Shown: positions 27,322-36,186 of the stretch, one piece after another
How positions within the stretch are numbered: the first letter of the stretch is position 1
Layout: each line of letters opens with the position of its first letter
Source: Congregibacter litoralis KT71
Lineage (GTDB): Bacteria; Pseudomonadota; Gammaproteobacteria; Pseudomonadales; Halieaceae
Direction of reading: 5' to 3'
Assembly: GCF_000153125.2 (NCBI RefSeq)
Contig: NZ_CM002299.1
Span: 4,195,338-4,259,337, forward strand
DNA length: 64,000 nt
Translations under genes and position numbers: made by a program
Notes under the pieces: model-generated
Told to the model about the DNA's origin: nothing
Databases searched by the model: none
Seen by the model: the letters and a program-made list of their open reading frames with translations, nothing else

Positions 27322-29217
27322 TTAGTCGCGTATCTGTCGATCTATCTCGGCTTCGAGGAAGGCCATGGGGATGGGGCCCGCCCGGAGCACAGCATCAACC
27401 CAGGCTCGCACCGGGGGACGCTCGGCCTGGGACTCGTAGGCCCCATAGAGATCTTTAAAGGCTTTAAAGCCCGTAAAGTAATCCGTGATCTGCAGGGGCG
27501 AATTCACCACCCGCTGCCATAAATTTGTCGCGAATTGCGGTGCTAACAACCCCTCTTCCCGGGCAAAACGCAGCACCTCGGCCTCGCCCCAGGCGGCGGT
27601 ATTCACCTGCACGCTCACATAAGCCCGGGTAGCATTCTCCAGGCGTTTTCGCAGATGGGCCAGGCGTGTCAGGGGCGCATTCCCCGCCCAGCCTGCATCC
27701 AGCATGAGCTCCTCCACAAAACTCCCCCAGCCCTCCACATAGGAACCATTGGAGAACAGAGATCGCAGCGAGGGGGCCTCCGTCACCGCCACCTTGTACT
27801 GAAGGTAGTGGCCCGGGAACATTTCGTGAGCAAGAATCATAGTGTTGAAGTGGGTGTTAAAAGAGCGATAAAAGCCCTCCTTCACCTCAGCGGGGGCATC
27901 ATCGGGGACCGACGGTACGTAAAAGAGCGTGTCCGCCTGAGGATCAAAGGGACCGCTGGGGTACACACCGCCCACGGCGGCACCGCTGAAATGCGCCGGT
28001 GAGAGCGCGATGAGCAAGGTGGTCGGCTTGGGCACCGTGGCGATCTGCTGCCGCTCCACAAAGCGCTCCGCGGCAAAGGTGAGTTCCGTGAAACTGTCCA
28101 GGAAGGCAGCGCTGTTGTCCTGTCGCTCCGCCTCCATGGCGTTCAGGGCCTCGTCGAGGCGCTCGTCATCATTGAGCTCGAGGAGACGAAACCGCTCCGC
28201 ATCATCGGTACTGGCATTCGCCCAGCGAATAGACTCCTGATGCATGAGGGCGCGCACAGTCCGGAGCTCCTCCCCCGCTGCGGCAAGGAGTTTTGCCGGG
28301 GTGTACAGCCCGGAGGTGCGGCGCCGCAATTTTGCGGTATAAGCATCAACACCGATAGCCGCTTGCGCCTTGGCCAGAGGGAGGATCTGCTCCTCCAAAT
28401 GCGATTGCAGGGCTGACATCGCGGCCAGCGCCTCAGCGATGGCATCCTCGACGCCCTGTCCTTGAGCAGGCTGCGGCCAGTCGGCCACCAGCTCGGGCAG
28501 ACCGCTGCCGTAAAACTCCATACTCCCTGTCAGCACACTCAGGGCGCGGCGGGTCCGCAGGGCGTTCCCCGACGACAGGGTACTCACACCCAGGCGACAC
28601 AGCCCGGCCACGCCCTGCAGTCTTGCAATAAGCGCCTCGCTGCGCACTTCTTCGGAAAGCTGTTCCCGCACGAGAGATGCGTGAGCGCCTGAGATACCTG
28701 CTCGGCGTACACTGAGCTGCCCCGTGAGCGGTTGGTCTTCGACCCATGTCGCCAGTTCGTTTTGCACCTGGGCAAGGACCACCCGGGCGTCGGTCTGATG
28801 CTTCGCCTGTAGCGATTCGTCAGACGACAGCGCGGCCTGCAAAGATTCCTCCGTGGCCTTGTTCAGTGCCAGCCATCGCGACAACCTTGCCTCGCTGAAA
28901 TCCTCGAAAGCCCTGGCGCTGGCTGCATCGCCGTAGGCAAAGGCACGAGAGGGATAAAACTTACGCCAGGCATCGATATACGCTGAGGACAGACGATCAA
29001 AATCCAGGCCGGTGTTGTCTGCAGGGTTGCCCATAGGCAAAACGCCCTGCTGTTCTGCTTCCACAGCAGACTCAGGCGCTTTTTCCGGGCTCGCGCTCAT
29101 GCCCGGCATTGGGAAACAGACAAAGCAGAGCATTGCAGCAACGGGGAGCACCGGCTTGAACCGGGGTGCTCCCGCTGCTTTTATTCGCGCCGTCTCAACA
29201 CCAGGCTCAAAAACCAC
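27322..29217 (-). CDS. exported DUF885-family hydrolase
   Basis: The 631-residue protein has a signal peptide (hydrophobic core near residues 24-38) and a DUF885 domain. The zinc-peptidase-like motif HEMFPGH is at residues 464-470, followed by a Glu/Gly segment (YVEGWGSFVEE). DUF885 proteins resemble M32-like carboxypeptidases and are probably periplasmic peptidases, although activity is known for few. The start is GTG with an AGGAGG site about 6 bp upstream. It is the second gene after the TonB receptor and before an exported amidohydrolase, consistent with breakdown of imported peptides. Confidence 0.88.
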   Translation of the reverse strand: MVFEPGVETARIKAAGAPRFKPVLPVAAMLCFVCFPMPGMSASPEKAPESAVEAEQQGVLPMGNPADNTGLDFDRLSSAYIDAWRKFYPSRAFAYGDAASARAFEDFSEARLSRWLALNKATEESLQAALSSDESLQAKHQTDARVVLAQVQNELATWVEDQPLTGQLSVRRAGISGAHASLVREQLSEEVRSEALIARLQGVAGLCRLGVSTLSSGNALRTRRALSVLTGSMEFYGSGLPELVADWPQPAQGQGVEDAIAEALAAMSALQSHLEEQILPLAKAQAAIGVDAYTAKLRRRTSGLYTPAKLLAAAGEELRTVRALMHQESIRWANASTDDAERFRLLELNDDERLDEALNAMEAERQDNSAAFLDSFTELTFAAERFVERQQIATVPKPTTLLIALSPAHFSGAAVGGVYPSGPFDPQADTLFYVPSVPDDAPAEVKEGFYRSFNTHFNTMILAHEMFPGHYLQYKVAVTEAPSLRSLFSNGSYVEGWGSFVEELMLDAGWAGNAPLTRLAHLRKRLENATRAYVSVQVNTAAWGEAEVLRFAREEGLLAPQFATNLWQRVVNSPLQITDYFTGFKAFKDLYGAYESQAERPPVRAWVDAVLRAGPIPMAFLEAEIDRQIRD

Positions 29218-29236
29218 GGGCCCCTCCTAACTCACG

Positions 29237-31477
29237 CTAGAAGTTGTAGCGCGCTCGCAGACCGTAGCGCTGCACACCCGGCTCAATATGCAGACCACCC
29301 ATGAAGGCTTTCTGATAGGAGTTGGTGAAGTAGGTGTCGTCAAACAGATTCTCGACATAAAAAGCGACGGTGTAGTTCTCGTGTTCTACACCGGCACGCA
29401 GATTAAAGATGTCATAAGCGGGGACTTCCCAGGGAAAGCCCTCACGAATTAGGGAGTCGATGGACGATCGAATTTCGTCGCGGTAAATGTATTCGCCGCG
29501 GACAAAGGCATCGAGATCGCCGGTCAACTGAAAGCTGTACTCGGCGTCAGCCGATACGGTCCATTCCGGGGAGTTCGGCACCGTCAGGCCATCCAGCACC
29601 CGGGGAGCTCCATCAATCACCGTTGTAAAGTCCTCGTACTCCGCCTGGAGCCAGCCCACGTTCAGGTTCATCACCAGGCCCGCCGTGGGCGCAGAGGTAA
29701 TGGACAGCTCAACACCATAGGACTCTGCAGAGTCGGCGTTACCTACGGCCCCGAAGATAAAGAAGTCGCCGTTTTCATCGACGCCCGAGAACTGCTGGGA
29801 AGTCTGCTGATCCGTCCAGTCCATATAGAAGGCCGCGGCATTGACCCGCAGGGTACGGTTCAGATATTCGGCCTTGTAGCCGATCTCGTAGTTCCAGAGC
29901 TCTTCGGGATCATAGCTGTTCACTTCGGGATCACCGGTCACCTGGGCACCACCGGACTTGAAGCCCTTGGCAACGGTCGCGTAAACCGAGGCATCATCGC
30001 CAAGGTCGTAGCGGATGGACGCCATGGGCGAAAAGTCCGTGAAAGTTTCTTCCGAGGTCTGCTCCTGAACAGCGCCACCGCCAAAGCCGGAGATGTCGGC
30101 GAATATCTCCTCTTCGCTGTAGCGTCCTCCAACGGTGAGGGTCAGGCTATCACTCAGGGCGTAATTCACCTGACCAAACACCGCGTAGACCTCGGAGCTA
30201 CCAAAGGTCTCTTCGCTATCGATGAGGAAGCCTTCGGGAATGCCGAAGATCTCCGCCCCGCCTACGAAGGTCTTGTTGTCGATAAAGCCTTCATCGTCGG
30301 AATAGTAAAGGCCGACGTTCCACTGCAACCTGGAGTCATCCATGCTCTGGAGACGGAATTCCTGGGTGATGGACTCCCGGGGGATGGTTCGGAATTCCTG
30401 GAAGTAATCGATGCTGCCGCCGTCGATATCGCCCCGGAGAAAAAAGTCAGACTCCATGTACCCACTGATGCTGGTAAAGCGCATATCGGCAAAATCGTAG
30501 TCCACCCGCGCAATCGCGTACTCAAACTCCGTACCCACGGTTTGCGGCGCGTTGAAGTTCACCTTGCTGTCATTCTGCGGGAAGAAGCCCACGCCATCGG
30601 GATCGGCGGTGTCCCCGTAAAGCACGTTACCAAAACTTGAAAGGACGCCCGAGGGCACGCCCTCACGCATGCCCACGTCCTCGCTGGCATCGCTGTAGTT
30701 CAGGGTGACGGATAGATTCTCCGTCGGTGTCCACAGCACGGTGGCGCGAACATACTCGTAGTCCGCATCGTTGCCGCCACCCTGGGGATTTATGTTTTCA
30801 ATGTTGCCATCGGTGCTGTAATTCTTGTAGTTGACCCGGGCTGCCAGCTTGTCCTTCACAATGGGTACATTCAGCACGCCTTCGATATCCATGCTATCGA
30901 AACGGCCGTAATCGGCCATGACATAGCCACTCACCTCATCCGTGTTGGGTGCGTTTGTCGTCACGCTGATACCACCGCCGAGGGCGTTCGCACCAAAGTA
31001 AGTCGACTGGGGACCGCGGAGCACCTCGATGCGCTCGATATCCATGATCGGTGGGTTGATACTGCTGCTCGATAGATTGAAGCCGTCGACGTAAAAGCCA
31101 AAGGATGAGGTGCGACGGGCATTATTGGCGCCCACAAAATTGGTGACGCCGCGCATGCTGATCTCGCGGCGGGATCGTGCACCGCTGGTGATAAAACTGG
31201 CGTTGGGTGTACGCGCTACAAAGTCCGTGACATCGCGGAACATGTTTTTCTGGATATCCGTATCGCTGAAAGCCGATACGGAAATAGGCACATCCTGGAG
31301 GCTCGCCTCCCGCTGCTGGGCCGTTACAACGACCTCTTCCAAAGCCGGCGCGTTCTGGGCGTGGGCCGCATTTGCGTTACCCAGAGCTGCGAATACCGCT
31401 GCCGCCATAACCGCGGGCACAAATCCATTGCCGCCCAAAGCCAAAGTCGCTCCGGCGCTCCTTGTCGTTTTGCTCAT
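29237..31477 (-). CDS. TonB-dependent receptor
   Basis: The 746-residue outer-membrane protein has a signal peptide ending in AHAQ and a TonB-box-like EEVVVTAQ segment. The plug domain includes LEEVVVTA, RIEVLRGPQSTYFG and GGGISVTTN. A 22-strand barrel region ends in aromatic F (ARYNF). It takes up a ligand using TonB energy. The wording of the plug is of the iron-siderophore/vitamin group widely expanded in oligotrophic marine bacteria. The ATG at 31477 with a GGGGAAAA site upstream is preferred over a longer frame with 60 Cys/Arg-rich residues. It leads the minus-strand group of DUF885 and amidohydrolase genes. Confidence 0.93.
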   Translation of the reverse strand: MSKTTRSAGATLALGGNGFVPAVMAAAVFAALGNANAAHAQNAPALEEVVVTAQQREASLQDVPISVSAFSDTDIQKNMFRDVTDFVARTPNASFITSGARSRREISMRGVTNFVGANNARRTSSFGFYVDGFNLSSSSINPPIMDIERIEVLRGPQSTYFGANALGGGISVTTNAPNTDEVSGYVMADYGRFDSMDIEGVLNVPIVKDKLAARVNYKNYSTDGNIENINPQGGGNDADYEYVRATVLWTPTENLSVTLNYSDASEDVGMREGVPSGVLSSFGNVLYGDTADPDGVGFFPQNDSKVNFNAPQTVGTEFEYAIARVDYDFADMRFTSISGYMESDFFLRGDIDGGSIDYFQEFRTIPRESITQEFRLQSMDDSRLQWNVGLYYSDDEGFIDNKTFVGGAEIFGIPEGFLIDSEETFGSSEVYAVFGQVNYALSDSLTLTVGGRYSEEEIFADISGFGGGAVQEQTSEETFTDFSPMASIRYDLGDDASVYATVAKGFKSGGAQVTGDPEVNSYDPEELWNYEIGYKAEYLNRTLRVNAAAFYMDWTDQQTSQQFSGVDENGDFFIFGAVGNADSAESYGVELSITSAPTAGLVMNLNVGWLQAEYEDFTTVIDGAPRVLDGLTVPNSPEWTVSADAEYSFQLTGDLDAFVRGEYIYRDEIRSSIDSLIREGFPWEVPAYDIFNLRAGVEHENYTVAFYVENLFDDTYFTNSYQKAFMGGLHIEPGVQRYGLRARYNF

Positions 31478-31706
31478 CTTTTTCCCCGTTTTCCTGAAGT
31501 GATGTCCGTGCCCTGATCGTGGTGTCGGGCGTGAGGCTCTTAGCGCGCGGCCTTTGCAAAGAATAGTATGCCTTTGCTCAGGCCATGAACAGCCACAGCC
31601 GCAAATTGCCCCTTCCCGCGGGGGCTGCGGTGCCCCGTGTCCTCTCCCTGGCGACACCTCATGCTAAGCTTCGGCCCTGTTTTTTTTAAGCGCCGGATGT
31701 ATTGCT

Positions 31707-32435
31707 ATGCTGCGGATTTTCCAACAACTCGTTTTTCTATCGGTCCTCGGCGTCGCCGCCGTCTCTGCCCAGGAACCCCGGGACAGAAGCTCCCTCGAAG
31801 CCGCAGAGGGCCTTTGGGAATACACTGATCTGATTACCCGGGACGGCAAATCCCTCCCCCTTACGGGCATCTTTCTGATCCGTGAGGGCATGTTTCTCCA
31901 GCAGAGCATTTTTAACGGTGAACCTTTTGCGAAGCAGGGCTCCATGGCCCACGCGGGGCCTTATTGGGCCGGAGGCGCAGGACTTCGCCTGCGCTCAGAT
32001 CAAACCCTGAGTCTGGATCCTGCATCGGATACGCCGATTACCTCCGCAGGGGCGTTGGAACACGACCTCAAGGTGAGCCGCGAGGGCGAGGCATTGACCC
32101 TGCAGTTCGGTGGCGGTACAAGCACTATCCAGACCTTCACGCTGATCAGCGAGGCCGAAAAAACCCGCATTTACAACTTCAGCAACGGGAGTCTGGCCCT
32201 TGCGGACGACTACTTTATCCTCGTGATTGGAGACGAAGATAAGGCGGTCACGGGCTATGGCACTTACAGCAGAAATGGCGAGCTTCTGGCCATGAGCGCC
32301 ATCCGCTGGGCCGAAAGCGATGGCCGGGAGGTAAAGAATTTGCGCGACCACCGGCTATCGGCAACGCTCAGCGACGCCGCACTGACCCTGGCAGATGGCA
32401 GAAGCTTCCCGATCATAAGTAACGTTCCGCAGTAG
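31707..32435 (+). CDS. exported protein of unknown function, beta-rich
   Basis: I do not recognise this 242-residue protein. It has a signal peptide (hydrophobic to about residue 18, AQE cleavage region) and the rest alternates short beta-strand-like segments with Gly and charged turns. A GLWEY start of the mature part is reminiscent of lipocalin-like barrels, but that is only a resemblance. It is 21 bp upstream of the TIGR04076 gene on the same strand, so it is probably the first gene of the PrnB-like operon. Confidence 0.7.
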   Translation: MLRIFQQLVFLSVLGVAAVSAQEPRDRSSLEAAEGLWEYTDLITRDGKSLPLTGIFLIREGMFLQQSIFNGEPFAKQGSMAHAGPYWAGGAGLRLRSDQTLSLDPASDTPITSAGALEHDLKVSREGEALTLQFGGGTSTIQTFTLISEAEKTRIYNFSNGSLALADDYFILVIGDEDKAVTGYGTYSRNGELLAMSAIRWAESDGREVKNLRDHRLSATLSDAALTLADGRSFPIISNVPQ

Positions 32436-32456
32436 CAAAGGCTTTAAGGACACTCC

Positions 32457-32810
32457 ATGGACGACCCCCAATTCACGCTCTACGACCTAAGAGTTGAGAC
32501 CATCGAAGGCGACAAGCCTTTTGTCTGTGGCCACGAACTGGGCAGCTCCTTTGAAGTGCGTGGCGAGAATCTCTTTTTCGAGACGGGCAAACCCTTCTCT
32601 CTCTATGCACTGTCGGCCTTGCTGCCTTTACTACCGAGCAAACAACGCCCCCTCAATGAGTTTGACTGGATGGCGACGGACCATGTGATCGCCTGTCCCG
32701 ACCCCCATTGCGGGGCCCGCTTTCGCATAAACCGTATCGGCAAGCAGGTTTTCACACGCTCCGAGACCACTCTTGAACCATTGCCCGAGAACAATCCATG
32801 GAAGGAATGA
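32457..32810 (+). CDS. TIGR04076-family protein
   Basis: The 117-residue protein matches the layout of the small TIGR04076 family. An N-terminal VCGHELGSSFEVRG strand-turn is followed by SLYALSALLPLLP and a CPDPHCGARFRI segment. The function of the family is unknown, and it often travels with oxidoreductases. Cys residues at the start and end (CGH, CPDPHC) could bind a metal. A good AAGGA ribosome site lies 7 bp before the ATG. The end overlaps the aldo/keto reductase start by 13 bp. Confidence 0.78.
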   Translation: MDDPQFTLYDLRVETIEGDKPFVCGHELGSSFEVRGENLFFETGKPFSLYALSALLPLLPSKQRPLNEFDWMATDHVIACPDPHCGARFRINRIGKQVFTRSETTLEPLPENNPWKE

Positions 32811-33841
32811 TCAAGCGCTACGCCCTGACGGAATCCTACGACATATCCCGTGTCATCAAGGGAGGCTGGCAACTCTCCGACGGACACAGCGACGCAATCT
32901 CCTCTGATCCCGTAGCGGATATGTTCGCCTTCGTGGAACGCGGCATCGATACCTTTGATTGCGCTGATATCTACACCGGTGTGGAAGCGATTATCGGAAA
33001 GTTTGTCGCCGCCAATAAGGCCCGAAGGGACCCCCTGCCGATTCGCGTCCACACAAAATACGTCCCGGACTATGATCAGCTTGGAAAACTCAAGAAGTCG
33101 GATGTGGAGGCAATCATTGATCGCTCCCTCCAGCGCCTCAAGCTGGAACGACTGGACATGGTGCAGTTTCACTGGTGGAACTATGCCATCGCCGGGGCTG
33201 TGGAAGCGGCCGTCTGGCTTCGGGAATTGCATCAGGCCGGCAAAATTGAACTTTTATCCCTCACGAACTTCAATACGGAAAGGACGCGGGAGATTCTCGA
33301 TGCCGGCGTTCCCTTAAGCACAACCCAGGTTCAATACTCCCTCCTGGATCCCAGACCTGAAAAAGCGCTCTTGAGCCTCTGCGCGGCGCACGATATGCAT
33401 CTCCTGTGCTACGGCACCCTCGCCGGGGGATTTTTGAGTAACCGCTGGCTGGGTCAGCCCGAACCCGAATCCTTCAGCAATCGCTCGCTCATCAAATACA
33501 AATTGATGATTGATGAGATTGGGGGCTGGGATCTGTTTCAGACGCTGCTGGAATCATTGGATCGCATCGCCAGGAAGCATGGCGTCAGCATCGCCAGCGT
33601 CGCGTCAAATTGGGTCCTCGAGCAGGCACGGGTGGCTGCGGTCATCATCGGCTCCCGCAATGCGGACCATGTTGATCGCTACAAAGAGGTTTTTGCCTTG
33701 CAAATGGATGACGAGGATCGGGACGCCATCCTGGCCGTCAAAGGGCAGATGCAGGTGCCGGCCGACGACGTCTTTGACCTGGAGCGGGATAAAAACGGGC
33801 GTCACGGCAGCATCATGAAATACAACCTCAACGCCGAATAG
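32798..33841 (+). CDS. aldo/keto reductase
   Basis: The 347-residue (beta/alpha)8 NADPH-dependent reductase has all four family catalytic residues: Asp54 and Tyr59 in DTFDCADIYT, Lys87 in HTKY and His125 in VQFHWW. It reduces a carbonyl, and the substrate is unknown. Either the ATG at 32798 or the one at 32807 could be the start. The second makes an ATGA overlap with the upstream stop. It lies between TIGR04076 and the PrnB-like gene, with an 11-bp gap to the latter, so it probably acts on a metabolite of the same pathway. Confidence 0.88.
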   Translation: MEGMIKRYALTESYDISRVIKGGWQLSDGHSDAISSDPVADMFAFVERGIDTFDCADIYTGVEAIIGKFVAANKARRDPLPIRVHTKYVPDYDQLGKLKKSDVEAIIDRSLQRLKLERLDMVQFHWWNYAIAGAVEAAVWLRELHQAGKIELLSLTNFNTERTREILDAGVPLSTTQVQYSLLDPRPEKALLSLCAAHDMHLLCYGTLAGGFLSNRWLGQPEPESFSNRSLIKYKLMIDEIGGWDLFQTLLESLDRIARKHGVSIASVASNWVLEQARVAAVIIGSRNADHVDRYKEVFALQMDDEDRDAILAVKGQMQVPADDVFDLERDKNGRHGSIMKYNLNAE

Positions 33842-33852
33842 GAAGCGCCGGC

Positions 33853-35040
33853 ATGAGCGTCAAGGCCCAGCGATACGACGAGTGGATACGTTCCAGCTTC
33901 ATTGAGATCAACAGTGAGCTCGAGGCGCTGTACTTCGCCCAGGAAGACCGTGCCGACACCAGCGCGGGCGGAGAAGCGCTGCGCCAGCTGTTACACGATG
34001 AGGGTCGCGCGCACATCATAGGTCTGCACAAAGAAGGCAATACCGACGAAGGCTTCGAAGCCGCTTTTTCCCTCCTGGGCAACGTGGGTCTGTACATGGG
34101 TGCCTGTCGCCGCCATGGAATCACCGAACCCTCGCGGGAACGCAGCTCCCCCCTTGTGGAAGCCTCGGGGCTTGCGCTTCACATCGGCGCATCTCTGGGC
34201 GTCGCTCCCCGTTTTGCCACCAGCCATCTGTCCACACATAACTCGGCCAGCAACGGCGTGTATCGCAGCTTTACCAAGCTCAAGGACGAGTTTCTGTTTC
34301 TCGATTTCAATACCCGGGGAATCTTTGCCTACAAACGCGCCGCAGATGCTCTGGTGAGAACCGTACCTCTGGGGATCACGCACCCCGTGACCGCTGATCT
34401 CCTCCTGGCGGCCCACCAGACTTTAGAGGATGTCGCCCGCTATAACGAGCAACTGTTTGAGCAATTGGATCCGGCGCGGTTCTTTTACTCCGTGCGCCCC
34501 TATTACAAACCCTACCGCGTGGGTAAGAGTGAGTACCGCGGCGCCAATGCCGGCGACTTTGCCGGCATCAACGAGATAGATCTCCTGTTGGGTCTTTGCC
34601 GCGCGGAAGATCCCTCCTACTCCCAGCTACTTGTGGACAAGTTTTTGTACATGATGCCCGAGGATCAGGCACGTCTGCGGGACAGCATGCGCCGGAAGAG
34701 TCTCATGGATCAGATTCTCGAGGGGCTTAAATCACCGGGAAGCTGTGGCCGCTACTTTGAGGAGAACGCGCGCTTGTTCCTCAAGGTCTGTGAAGCCCAC
34801 GGCCGCACTGCAGCCCAGCATCATGATCAGCTCGTCGAGCGTTTTATCGAAAAACCCTCATCAGCACTGGATGAGAAGCACCTGACCCATATCACCGCCA
34901 GCGGTCCGCCCCTGGAGGTACTCATGGCCGCATTACAGAAACTCCGGGATTTGCGCACGGCAGCGCCGCGGGACGATATCCAAAGTCGCTATAAAGATAT
35001 TGCCGCGATCCGCTCGGCGCTGGGAGAGGCCGCCTCATGA
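33853..35040 (+). CDS. PrnB-like haem protein of the tryptophan/indoleamine dioxygenase superfamily
   Basis: The 395-residue protein aligns by eye with PrnB (monodechloroaminopyrrolnitrin synthase, DUF1864). Shared segments are GLYMGACRRHGI against the PrnB helix, THNSASNGVYRSFTKLKDE, YSVRPYYKPYRVG, and the closing GLKSPGSCGR to VCEAHGRTAAQ region. His316 in CEAHGR aligns with the PrnB proximal haem ligand. PrnB rearranges chlorotryptophan, and relatives of this fold open the indole ring. A secreted signal is absent, so it is cytosolic. It is coupled to the kynureninase-like gene (ATGA overlap). Ring-opening of tryptophan or an indole is therefore the leading guess. I could not confirm it by search. 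Confidence 0.82.
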   Translation: MSVKAQRYDEWIRSSFIEINSELEALYFAQEDRADTSAGGEALRQLLHDEGRAHIIGLHKEGNTDEGFEAAFSLLGNVGLYMGACRRHGITEPSRERSSPLVEASGLALHIGASLGVAPRFATSHLSTHNSASNGVYRSFTKLKDEFLFLDFNTRGIFAYKRAADALVRTVPLGITHPVTADLLLAAHQTLEDVARYNEQLFEQLDPARFFYSVRPYYKPYRVGKSEYRGANAGDFAGINEIDLLLGLCRAEDPSYSQLLVDKFLYMMPEDQARLRDSMRRKSLMDQILEGLKSPGSCGRYFEENARLFLKVCEAHGRTAAQHHDQLVERFIEKPSSALDEKHLTHITASGPPLEVLMAALQKLRDLRTAAPRDDIQSRYKDIAAIRSALGEAAS

Positions 35041-36152
35041 CAGACGATACGCAGCTCGCCGAGGGCTGGCCTCCGGGTCGCGGGTATCTGCTGAATCACT
35101 CGGCGGGTCTTCCGCCCAGGGATGCCGCCGCTGCACTCTCCGAAGGATTGTTCGGTCCCTGGGTCGCCAGTGACGACCAGGTGTGGGTGCACTGGATGAA
35201 AGCCTTTGACCGCTTTCGCGCCGCCCTTGGCGAGGTGATTAATCATGAGGCAGCGATGATTTGCCCCCAGCCCAGCGTCACCTCGGGACTGAGCCACGTG
35301 CTCAACGCCATGCCCGCGGACCCCCGTCGCAATAGACTACTCATCGCCGAGAGAGCCTTCCCGTCCCTGGGCTTTGTTCTCGCCATCGCAGAACGCCGGG
35401 GCTTTGAACTCGTCATCATCCCCGAAAGCGCGAACACTCTGGATCCGGACGTCTGGGAGCGGTACCTCGACGAGCGGGTCCATTGCGTTGTGTTTACCCA
35501 CGTGCATTCGAACACCAGTGAATGCCATGACACTGCGAAGCTTGCCGAACTCGCCCGCAACTGTGGCGCTATCAGCGTGGTGGATGTTGCCCAATCCATC
35601 GGTGTGCGCCCGGTGGATGCCCGTCGCTGGAATGCGGATTTTATTGTCGGCTCCTGCATCAAATGGCTGTGCGGCGGACCCGGTGCCGGCTTTATATGGG
35701 TGAACCCCGAACGGCTGGCCGCCTGTGAACCCACGGAGGTAGGCTGGTTTTCCCACAGCAATCCCTTTGAATTCGATATCCATCACTTTGAGTACGCCGG
35801 TGATGCCCTGCGCTTTTGGGGCGGCACCCCCAGCGTGGCCCCGGCCCTTGTAGCGGCCCATGCCATGGAGTCATTGCTCGAAGTGGGACTTGGGCACATT
35901 GAAGATCACAACCGTCGTTTGCTCAAAGCGCTCTGCGGTGAGGTCAATCCCCAATGGTTGGTGTCACCGATAGCGCCTGCAGCCCAGGGCGGGACCGTGG
36001 TTTTACAGCTCGGAGAGCGTCAGGATCGGTTTGCCGAGAGCCTGCGCGGGGCGGGATTACAATTTGATGTGCGCAAAGAGGGTATTCGTTTGTCGCCGCA
36101 TTTTTACAACGACGGCCAGGATATAGCCCGCGTTGTTGAGTGCCTGCCCTGA
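35037..36152 (+). CDS. kynureninase-like PLP-dependent enzyme (aminotransferase class V fold)
   Basis: The 371-residue protein resembles kynureninase more than cysteine desulphurase. The PLP Asp183 lies in VVDVAQSIG, the Schiff-base Lys209 in GSCIKWLCGGPGAG, and the kynureninase-like GWFSHSNPFEF loop follows. Kynureninase cleaves kynurenine to anthranilate and alanine. The gene overlaps the PrnB-like gene as ATGA. A GC-rich hairpin at its 3' end is the operon's likely terminator. It is shorter at the N-terminus than typical kynureninase, so a different substrate is possible. Confidence 0.85.
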   Translation: MTDDTQLAEGWPPGRGYLLNHSAGLPPRDAAAALSEGLFGPWVASDDQVWVHWMKAFDRFRAALGEVINHEAAMICPQPSVTSGLSHVLNAMPADPRRNRLLIAERAFPSLGFVLAIAERRGFELVIIPESANTLDPDVWERYLDERVHCVVFTHVHSNTSECHDTAKLAELARNCGAISVVDVAQSIGVRPVDARRWNADFIVGSCIKWLCGGPGAGFIWVNPERLAACEPTEVGWFSHSNPFEFDIHHFEYAGDALRFWGGTPSVAPALVAAHAMESLLEVGLGHIEDHNRRLLKALCGEVNPQWLVSPIAPAAQGGTVVLQLGERQDRFAESLRGAGLQFDVRKEGIRLSPHFYNDGQDIARVVECLP

Positions 36153-36167
36153 GGGCTCAGGGTTAAG

Positions 36168-36186
36168 GCGCCAGGCCCGGCGCTTT
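36168..36186 (+). terminator. candidate terminator of the PrnB-like operon
   Basis: A 5-bp GC stem (gcgcc at 36168-36172, ggcgc at 36179-36183) has a 6-nt loop and is followed by TTTATCTT on the plus strand. A second small stem (ccctga/tcaggg, 36147-36162) spans the stop codon. The element overlaps the stop of the convergent phosphatase gene. Confidence 0.4.
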
